Below are positions 8,150 to 15,067 of a DNA stretch of 15,067 nt, piece by piece (position 1 is the stretch's first letter; every line of letters begins with the position of its first letter). Below the pieces are notes generated by a model. It had not been told where the DNA came from and searched no databases. It saw nothing but the letters and a program-made list of their open reading frames with translations. Source of the stretch: Perkinsus olseni. Its lineage: Eukaryota; Perkinsozoa; Perkinsida; Perkinsidae. The stretch is taken from assembly GCA_013115135.1 (NCBI GenBank), contig JABANP010000846.1, forward strand, positions 1 to 15,067. The letters are read 5' to 3'. Both the position numbers and the translations under genes were made by a program.

Positions 8150-10671
8150 TTACTTCATATGAAGTAACTCTTGATAAGTAGGTAAAGGCCACATATCATT
8201 GGAGACGATAGTCTCCAATTTATCGACTGGTTCACGCAAAGCCTCTAGGGAAGGCACCAAATGCTCTGCAGCGAATCTGAACAATGATAATATAGCGATA
8301 ATTGGTCATCTTCGAGGGAAGACTAGAGCATCACGAAGAGGAGCTGACTTACTCTGCACGTGCCATCTCATCATCATCATCCTGTAGAGCATCCCTTTCC
8401 TTCTCAAGATGTCTCATTCTATCACACATATCATCAATAGTGTTGGTAAGATCTATCAATTCATCCTTAGCAGTAGCAGCAGCGGATTCAACACCGAGTG
8501 CTTCCTTCACATTAATAACATCTTGGGCCAATTGTGATTGATAACGACGACAAACCGGTAATATCGTACTACGTACCATCCTCAAAGCACAGTTAACCTC
8601 GACACCGACCTTCTTAGTGTACTTATCCAGGAATACCTCCTTTTGGGCCATTAGTTCACTCTCACTCAGCACACTGCACTTCTCAAACATTTCTATAGTC
8701 TCGGGTGCACCATATTCCGCTATAGCTTGGGGAGCTTGAGTTAGATTTTTAAGACCACGTCTCTGAGCCTCGGCCTTCCATGCATCAGAATAACCATCAC
8801 CATTGAATACCACACGGCCATGCTCACGATAATTATCCCGTATAACGGCCTTAGCGGCATACTCTAAGGCTGTAGCGGGGTGTTGCTTCGAATGTAAACG
8901 TTCCTCCAACATATCAGTGAGTACATCGAGACTCTCTGCCATGATAGTATTGAGTACGATGGTAGCAGGAGCAAGGGATTGTTCAGATCCAACAGCACGG
9001 AACTCGAAACGATTGCCGGTGAAAGCAAAAGGACTTGTACGATTACGATCACCAGCATCTTTATTGATATCAGGCAGAGTACTAGCACCCAATGAGAGAG
9101 AACTACGTCTTACCTGAGAATGATAAGAATAATATGTAGTAGCGATCATGAGGCCCTTGTTGATGTTGTTGACTTACTCTGGTCTCTAATGTGAAATCAC
9201 CCGAACCATTCCTTTCATGAGCGGGTACACTATGCTTGATTTGATCAAATACGTCACCAAGCTGATCACCAAGATATATTGATATAACAGCTGGGGGCGC
9301 TTCTTCACCACCTATTAATGAATGTAGTGATAACCAAATGTTAGTATTATTATTACCTAGTCTACAGTCATTAGAAGCTGATGCAACGCAACCTCTGAGT
9401 AAACCAGCGTGGATATCAACTGCCCTGATGACAGCCGATACAAACATGAGGAATAATGTATTAGAAGCAGGGTTCTCAGTAGGGTTGAAGAAGTTACCTA
9501 ACAACAACAACAATGACAACGACAGACTATTATTAATCCAATCCTGAGTAGTACCTTGATTAGCGTTTCCCAGACTCCAATTGATATGCTTACCAGAACC
9601 ATTAACACCAGTGAAAGGCTTCTCATGTAGCATGCATTTAAAGCCATGTTTACTTGCAGTATTCCTCAATACTTGCATAACCAAATGTTGATGATCAGAT
9701 GCAATATTAGCCGTTTCATAAAGTGGTACTATCTCGAACTGTCCAGGAGCCACCTCATTATGACGGCATTTGATAGGTACCCCGAGAGTATAGAGTCTTT
9801 TCTCAGTCTCCGACATGAACTTCAGCACTCTATCGGGTATAGAGGCGAAATAATGATCATCAAATTGCTGAGTCTTGGAAGGTGTAGCACCGAACAGAGT
9901 CCTCCCGCAGGTCATGATATCTGGTCTCAATACAGCTAACTTCTTATCGACCAAGAAGTACTCTTGTTCGGGACCAACATAACTTACGACTTCATCAACA
10001 TCCTCATCATCACCAACAAAGTGTGATACCAATCTTTTGGCCGCGATAGATACAGCATCCATAGATCTCAATAACGGCGTTTTAAGGTCAATAACTTCGC
10101 CATTGTATGATACAAATGCAGTTGGTATACATAATGTTAAACAACCACCTTTATCCATAAGATATGCAGGTGATGTAACATCCCATGCTGTATAGCCTCT
10201 AGCCTCGTAAGTATCTCTAATACCACCATGAGGGAATGAACTTGCATCTGGTTCACCCTGCATTAAGGCTTTACCATCAAACTTGGTGAAAGCAGTACCA
10301 TCACCTCTTGGCTCGATAAAACTATCATGTTTCTCGGCAGTTGATCCTGTATAAGGGTAGAATACATGTGTAAAATGGGTAGCACCATAGTGTAGTGCCC
10401 AATCCTTCATTGCTGATGCAACCGTATCAGCAACTTGTGGATCTATCATGCAACGTGTTCTGATACATGATAGTATATGATGGTAGATATGTGATGGTAG
10501 TCTAGACTCCATAACACGTGTAGAGAATACATGTTTACCAAATGATGAGGCTACTGATGATGATGAGGGAGATGTATGGTTAGCATGGTCATCATCATTC
10601 TCTTCACTATATGATGTATCAACTGCCCTTTCAACCATAGATGATATAGCATCAGTTCTTGCTGTAGTCAT
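8150..10671 (-). CDS. Glutamine synthetase type III (GSIII), complete, 5 exons
   Basis: Catalyses ATP-dependent formation of glutamine from glutamate and ammonium; GSIII enzymes are large, about 700-740 residues, and form dodecamers. Exons on the - strand: 10671-9555, 9497-9357, 9311-9178, 9113-8353 and 8276-8150. Introns are 57, 45, 64 and 76 nt, all GT...AG. The product is 759 aa. Landmarks: [15 protein letters not shown] (about 45-59), [18 protein letters not shown] (120-137), PEQEYF (234-239), [20 protein letters not shown] (303-313), [11 protein letters not shown] (358-368), [18 protein letters not shown] (486-503) and the C-terminal VDKLETI...[10 protein letters not shown]. The 57- and 45-nt introns have no in-frame stop and would otherwise add [12 protein letters not shown] and [14 protein letters not shown] inserts within conserved blocks. 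Removing them restores [13 protein letters not shown] and [10 protein letters not shown]. The last exon is needed to reach the family C terminus; reading through the 8352 donor would end at MARAE. I chose the ATG at 10671 because family similarity begins about 45 residues later. An in-frame ATG at 10926 would add a hydrophobic leader. Confidence 0.97.
9312..9356 (-). other. GSIII intron 2: 45 nt, stop-free, frame-preserving
   Basis: It starts GTAATAAT, contains a yeast-like TACTAAC branch-point word, and ends TTAATAG. Removal joins CTA-G to GT-GGT and gives [19 protein letters not shown], which follows the family RLG-x-EAPPAI pattern without an insertion. Confidence 0.9.
9498..9554 (-). other. 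GSIII intron 1: 57 nt, stop-free, frame-preserving
   Basis: It starts GTACTACT and ends GTTGTTGTTAG on the - strand. It lies between CAA-G and GT-AAC, so splicing restores the conserved QGN(F/L)(F/L)(N/D)P block. Its length is a multiple of three and it contains no stop in the reading frame. Confidence 0.88.
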
Positions 10672-10996
10672 TGTTACTGGTGAGTGAGGATAAGACAAGG
10701 GATGGAGGGGATGAGAATAACACTGAGGGAAAACTGAAAAGTTACTAAGTATTAACGATAACAGCCACGAGAGAAGCATCAACAACAGCAGCACTAGGTA
10801 GGTCGACAGATAGCTAGAAACGACCTGGAAGGGGACACCTCGACACAATAAGCTGGGCGGCGGCGGTGGCGGCCACGACGATATACAACAGGGGATACAG
10901 CTGGACGATAACACAACAATTCGCATACTACTGAGACAGTAATAATAGGTACGTCAATGATAAGAATATGATGATGATGATGATGATAGGAACAAG
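10672..10996 (-). promoter_or_regulatory. 5' flank/leader of glutamine synthetase with a candidate splice acceptor
   Basis: These 325 nt separate the Tat-SF1-like stop from the chosen GSIII start. The first 255 codon-frame bases upstream (10672-10926) are open and would encode a Cys/Pro-rich then strongly hydrophobic leader ([17 protein letters not shown]). A pyrimidine-rich run ending CACTCACCAG lies 5 nt before the ATG (AG at 10678-10677). It could be the acceptor of a 5' UTR intron or of a trans-spliced leader. A GAT/ATG microsatellite sits at about 10967-10988. No TATA-like element stands out. Confidence 0.4.
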
Positions 10997-13521
10997 TTAT
11001 TCTGGCGGATGAAGAGTATCTTCTTCACCTTCTTCGTGTATGATAAATTCATCATCATCATCATCACTTGAATCATCATCTCCTTCCAAAAACCGTTCCC
11101 AGTCTTTTTCTCGCTCAGTAGCCTTATCATCAGTTACTCTTGTTACGGTATTAATATCATCATAAATACTGGTAGTATCATTGCTGCTACTACTACTACC
11201 AGCAACACTGTTATTAGACGGGGTAGGAGGTGGTATTATCGGTCTAGACTTCAAATCACGGCCGTCGTGGAAGAACATATCACTAGCTTTTCGATCAACA
11301 GCAGCTGTAGATGATGTTGATGGTATTGTTAGATTATTGGAAGCCAAATGTGCTGCTGCATTCTGTGCTTCGTCCATTGTCTTGAATTTGATGCAGACAT
11401 AAGCGTCAAGGGAATCCTCTATAACGACTACCTTCTTAACTTCGCCAAATTTACACATCTCTGAAAAGCATCATCAACACCAACATCATCATCATTAGGA
11501 TCATCATTATAACCATTAACAGTGCTGTTGTTATTACCAGATTGAACATCCTGTTTGATCGCTGCATATATCCCTTCTGCATGATCGCTGTTGGCCTCTT
11601 GTACAGTATACATACCTAACATCACCACCACCATCGCCCTCATCAGTAGTAGTAGTATTATCGGTACTTTTACCTTTAAGTACGATGATAGGTTTCCATG
11701 CTCTATCTCTGCCAGCCTGATCATCCTCCCAACTAGCAGCAGCTTCCACTTCCTTTCTCCGCAACTCTAGTAATTTTAGTCTTCTTTTATTATTTCTACT
11801 AGCCATCAATTTTAATGTATCATTATCCAAATGATTAGCAACATCATCATCATCAGGCGTATTATCGACCTTATCCCGCTTGACGGTGCTGTCACCATAA
11901 TGATCGAACGACGCTCTTGCTACGTGTATCCTATGGTAATAGTAACAATAGCAGTACTACTACTCTTTGTTGTTGTTGTTGTTGTTGTTGTGAGTATCAC
12001 CTGCAATCCTCCCTCAGTTTATAATCATCATATCTATCAATAGCTATCGGTACTGATTCAACTGATTGATATGATATTAGTGCATCACCAGTACGACGTG
12101 ATGATGATGATGATGATGTAGGGACCCTCTTCTTCTCTCCCTCCTCTTCTTCTATACCCCAACTACTCCCATTATTGTTGTTGTTATCATCATCATCATT
12201 CAAACCATATATCTTTATTTTATAATGTCCCGTCTCAAGGTCTCTCTTGATAGCACCGGCTAACTTGAATAAATCGTATCTATGATTAATAAGATTTAAT
12301 CTATTCTCGTCCAACTAGGTCCCACTTACAATTCCTCAACGGTAGAATCATCAGGTAGGCCACTAATATATATACTAGAATTATTCTCTTCTTTCACTCT
12401 TGCTTTCCATAACCCAGCCTGTTAATCATAATCAGTATTATGTTCATCGATGATAATAGTAAGTAGAACAAGAAGGAATGATTTAATCAATTTGATTAAT
12501 ACTTAGGATGATAGTAGTTTTGGATTATGAGTATTACGCTTATTACCTGTTGTTTCAGCTTCTTCCTAGCTCGATATTCCCGTCGTTTCTTTCTTTTAGC
12601 CTCCTTCTCGGGATCATCCAATGGGACATAGATAGCACCAGCACCAGCAGCGTCTTTATTCTTCTTCTTCTTCTGCTGTTGTTGTTGTCGTGTTGGATCG
12701 TGGTTGGATTGTATCCCTGTGGTACTGATGATATCCCTTACTCCGTCTCCTCTGAGTATTTTATTATTAGTGATAAGGCCTTCCGTTATACCGGTATTAC
12801 GACATAGTACCTCATATTCATCCCACAACAACCACATCTGATGTCAACACAAGAATGAGCATGATGATACTCATCGCAATGAGTACTACCTTATTAGGTC
12901 TATCCCAGAAATAGGTTAAATCACAATAACCCTCCCTTTGTGCTGTTATACACGACGTGCACTGCCGTATCTCTGTGGATGGTATCTAACAACAACAACG
13001 AACAGAAGTAGGACGATGATGATGATGATGATACGTTGATAGGAATGACAACGGTCGCGAGGATACATTAGTACCTTATCAAGAGGTAACCTTTGCTGCT
13101 GCTGCTGTTCTCCCTGCTTCTCCTCCTCCTGGATCTTATCATCAGCTACTTGTGTATCCATATCCTGTATTAAATCTTTAGCCTGTTTCAATGCTCTCCA
13201 CTCACCATCAGGTGCTTTCCATACCTATTACCATTGTTATTATTGTCATAGTAAATAAGAAGTAAAGAGCATTACTTGTGTTATATCTGTTAATGTGCCA
13301 ACATCGAATAACACACCCATCTGTGATACAGTATAAGGACCCCTCAAGTGTTGTCTACCACCCTTATTATTGTCAATAAACCACCAACAACAACAAGTAG
13401 CAGAAGGGATGGTAGAGGGCTCAAGATCACCGTCAGGACCGGTAGTGAGAGTTGTGGTAGTAGGGGTGGTAGTAGTAGTACCATCCTGCTGCCTCCTCAT
13501 GTTAGCTTCTGATTGTGCCAT
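10997..13521 (-). CDS. Tat-SF1/CUS2-like splicing factor with N-terminal GYF_2-like domain, two RRMs and acidic tail (9 exons)
   Basis: Relatives (human HTATSF1, yeast Cus2) bind the U2 snRNP through SF3B1 and act in branch-site recognition in the nucleus. Exons: 13521-13276, 13224-13075, 12985-12890, 12837-12547, 12418-12330, 12279-12001, 11930-11674, 11615-11538 and 11460-10997. Introns are 51, 89, 52, 128, 50, 70, 58 and 77 nt. The total is 1950 nt, 649 aa. A GYF_2-like module spans about residues 45-100 (CWWFIDNN, LRGPYTVSQMGVLFDVGTL, then VWKAPDGEWRALKQAKDL). A Cys-x2-Cys and W-rich linker (QCTSC, WLLWDEYEV) and a basic KEAKRKKRREYRARKK follow. RRM1 (from about 276) reads SSIYISGLPDDSTVEEL, YDLFKLAGAIKRD, KIKIYG, GDALISY and RIHVARASF, with an Asn/Asp/Ser-rich loop insertion. 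RRM2 (from about 465) reads PIIVLKGMY, MCKFGEVKKVVVIED and AYVCIKFKTMDEA. The C terminus has EREKDWERFLEG, as after the second RRM of HTATSF1, then an Asp/Glu tail. Every junction except those in RRM1 is fixed by frame alone; RRM1 uses the acceptor that gives the human spacing. Confidence 0.92.
12280..12329 (-). other. Tat-SF1-like intron 5 with two in-frame acceptors 21 nt apart
   Basis: The donor GTAAGTGG follows GAG GAA TT. An acceptor at 12302-12301 would make a 29-nt intron and add LNLINHR; the one at 12281-12280 makes a 50-nt intron. Both keep frame. The 50-nt version gives 13 residues between VEEL and the RD turn, the same spacing I recall for human HTATSF1, so I prefer it. Confidence 0.7.
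13011..13032. repeat. (GAT)n microsatellite inside Tat-SF1-like intron 2
   Basis: About seven GAT units on the + strand lie within the 89-nt intron 13074-12986. It is an example of the repeat class filling short introns. Confidence 0.85.
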
Positions 13522-13921
13522 TAAATAATGATGTACTATATGATATTAATATCATCACTAGACACAACTCGACTATAACAATAGTAATGATAATGATTAG
13601 TATTATTAATATAACAATAGCCATGATGATTGCATAATAACACTGCGTACTGCACTGCGGGCCAATGATAACTGCAGTAGGCGACATCTATACCGAGATT
13701 ATCGAGAACCGTATCATCAGTAGTGGGGCCTTCCCCTGTATAACCTATCCGTATTATGTTGAGTACGATGATGATGATGATGACTAGCTTGTATGACGTA
13801 GTAATACTACTTCACAACTACTATTAATGATGATAACACAACAACAGGAAGACTTTTGCTGCTGATACGATTGTACACAATAAAAAGGGTGGTACTACTA
13901 GTATCACCATTGGCCATCATC
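13522..13921. other. Intergenic spacer between the SDF2-like and Tat-SF1-like genes
   Basis: These 400 nt separate the SDF2-like TGA from the Tat-SF1-like ATG. It is AT-rich with ATG/GAT microsatellites (about 13768-13783) and AAT/TAT runs. The - strand open frame 13687-13502 is Ile-rich low complexity without a domain, and I see no conserved exon. The Tat-SF1-like promoter and 5' UTR presumably lie here, with no recognisable element. Confidence 0.5.
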
Positions 13922-14887
13922 TCACAGTTCCTCCTCTTTCATAGACTTTCCTTCATCATTGTCATCCCCTTCATCTGGTGTCTGTTGTGTTATTATCATA
14001 CCCCCTGCCACCTTCCATTCATTATCCTTACTACTACTACCACACGCCACCTCTCTATCCCCTATGATAGGGCATCCTGGACAGTTACCCTCATGATATT
14101 GATACTTGGATGATGATGTTAGGTATTTACCTATCACCAACATCACCACCATAGCAGCACTTGTTAGTGATGTTACTATTATTATTACCAGTAGTCCTAT
14201 GACGTAATGATATTGCTGTGTTATACAACCAATAATCATCATCTACTACCCCAGTATTTGTGATACAATCTATTATCCAATCATCACCATCATCACCACC
14301 ATCATAACCAGTTACTTCTTGTTGCCCCGATAAATTAGATGTATCCCTACCAATGATTACCACCAAGATACATCATCATTACTCAGTATTGCCATTATTA
14401 CCTATGACTGTGAAGGTATTTATTAGTCGATACATGTTTCAATCTAATAATAGATCCACATTTGATATTATCACCACTAACACATGATGAGGAGGAGGGT
14501 CCTTCCACTAACCAATATGCATCATTAGTACCTACATAATGATAGTAATACTCATATGGCTAGTAGCATGACTACTTCTCGCATCCCCTGCTCCTTGGTT
14601 ATCATCCTTTCTTACCGTTACTATCTGTTGTCCAGCACCCGAACCCCATGATATACCACTGGACCTCAGGTAATAATGTTCATGTACAACAGCATCCTGA
14701 TCATCAAAGAGCATGATTCCTACTACTATACATAAGTAGATCATCAACATTATTATATTACCTTAGTAGATAATGACTCTAGTTTAACAACACTACCACA
14801 TGTAATAATAGTATCCATACTATCTGATGATACTACCAAGACTGCCAGTATGCTCATGATGATCATCATCATACACAACAACATCAT
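13922..14887 (-). CDS. SDF2/SDF2L1-like ER protein with signal peptide and three MIR repeats (5 exons)
   Basis: SDF2-type proteins work in the ER lumen with BiP and ERdj3-class J-proteins in glycoprotein folding and quality control. Exons: 14887-14762, 14696-14576, 14531-14402, 14346-14189 and 14130-13922. Introns are 65, 44, 55 and 58 nt. The total is 744 nt, 247 aa; the family is usually about 210-220. The first ATG after an in-frame TAG (14923-14921) gives a hydrophobic Met-rich signal peptide (MSILAVLVVSS). MIR1 follows with ITCGSVVKLESL, YYLRSSGISWGSGAGQQIVT and NDAYWLVEG. MIR2 has IKCGSIIRLKHVSTNKYLHSHR, LSGQQEVTGY and DDWIIDC. MIR3 has ISLRHRTTGKYLTSSS, DREVACG and NEWKVAGGMII. The protein ends in an acidic tail with KEEEL, a possible weak variant of the KDEL/HDEL retrieval signal. 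The exon 2 donor is the least certain: GTAAGA at 14615 is a better site but breaks the frame, while GTAGTC at 14575 keeps it and leaves a hydrophilic loop before NDAYW. Confidence 0.92.
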
Positions 14888-15067
14888 GATGATGATGCTG
14901 TTAGCAGTAGTGGATGATGACTACTTGTATAAAACTACTGATGGATGAGGATCACCCCTCAAGACAGAAGCAGCTAACGTCATGATTCTCACGAGAGTTC
15001 AACATGAACACTGGACCGTTACTGGACCGTTACTGTAGTACTATTAGAGAAGGAACGAACACCAGAA
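14888..15067. promoter_or_regulatory. 5' flank of the SDF2-like gene
   Basis: This 180-nt flank runs to the window edge. It contains stops in the SDF2-like frame, ATC/GAT triplets and a short tandem duplication (separate entry). No recognisable promoter element is visible. Confidence 0.35.
15010..15031. repeat. 11-bp perfect tandem duplication
   Basis: ACTGGACCGTT occurs twice back to back, then a third copy begins as ACTG. It lies about 120 nt upstream of the SDF2-like start codon. It is unlike the ATC/GAT class and could be slippage or a duplicated protein-binding site. Confidence 0.8.

Noticed and set aside
9103..9177. Glutamine synthetase as two genes or a frameshifted pseudogene because the frame breaks near 9150 and 8350
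   Set aside because: Introns of 64 and 76 nt with GTAAGT donors and CAG acceptors restore one continuous GSIII frame through the conserved C terminus; no disabling change is seen.
12301..12329. A 29-nt intron in the Tat-SF1-like gene as the shortest intron of the window
   Set aside because: It keeps frame, but it adds seven residues in the first helix of RRM1. The 50-nt alternative with the next acceptor gives family-like spacing, so I did not claim the 29-nt form.
13922..14242. A separate membrane protein (hydrophobic IGLLVIIIVTS segment) on the - strand
   Set aside because: The hydrophobic part is the wrong-frame reading of SDF2-like exon 4 and the following intron; the correct frame gives MIR repeats.
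1..15067. CRISPR array or bacterial defence system, suggested by the many short repeats
   Set aside because: The repeats are simple ATC/GAT microsatellites without unique spacers, and all recognisable genes are intron-bearing eukaryotic ones.

Overview
This is a gene-dense stretch of a nuclear genome from a unicellular eukaryote. Protein-coding homology runs across several reading frames, and the frames join cleanly at GT...AG introns that are mostly 40-90 nt long (range resolved here 40-128 nt). Trinucleotide tracts of the ATC/GAT type fill introns, spacers and parts of exons. Type III glutamine synthetase plus very short introns points to a protist. A Perkinsus-like or other alveolate is my guess, but the sequence alone does not fix the taxon.

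Layout: two genes lie on the + strand and three on the - strand, meeting tail to tail. On the + strand, 23-737 holds the C-terminal half of a TesB/ACOT8-type acyl-CoA thioesterase, cut by the left edge. From 979 to about 7438 there is a long gene of many small exons. Its product is coiled-coil-rich at the N terminus and I cannot identify it firmly; a flagellar SPEF2/CPC1-like protein is a weak possibility. The convergent spacer 7439-8149 differs in texture from the rest of the window.

On the - strand, read right to left: an SDF2/SDF2L1-like ER protein with three MIR repeats (14887-13922, 5 exons, 247 aa predicted); a Tat-SF1/CUS2-type U2 snRNP splicing factor with an N-terminal GYF_2-like module, two RRMs and an acidic tail (13521-10997, 9 exons, 649 aa); and a complete type III glutamine synthetase (10671-8150, 5 exons, 759 aa).

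These look like independent housekeeping genes (lipid, splicing, ER folding, nitrogen assimilation), not a functional cluster. I found no CRISPR array, tRNA, rRNA, transposase or toxin system. The most notable points are the intron structure (two frame-preserving, stop-free introns inside the glutamine synthetase, and low-complexity tracts that look coding but fall in introns), the GYF-RRM-RRM domain order, and the large unidentified gene. The splice maps were deduced by eye from frame continuity and family similarity and have not been checked against transcripts.
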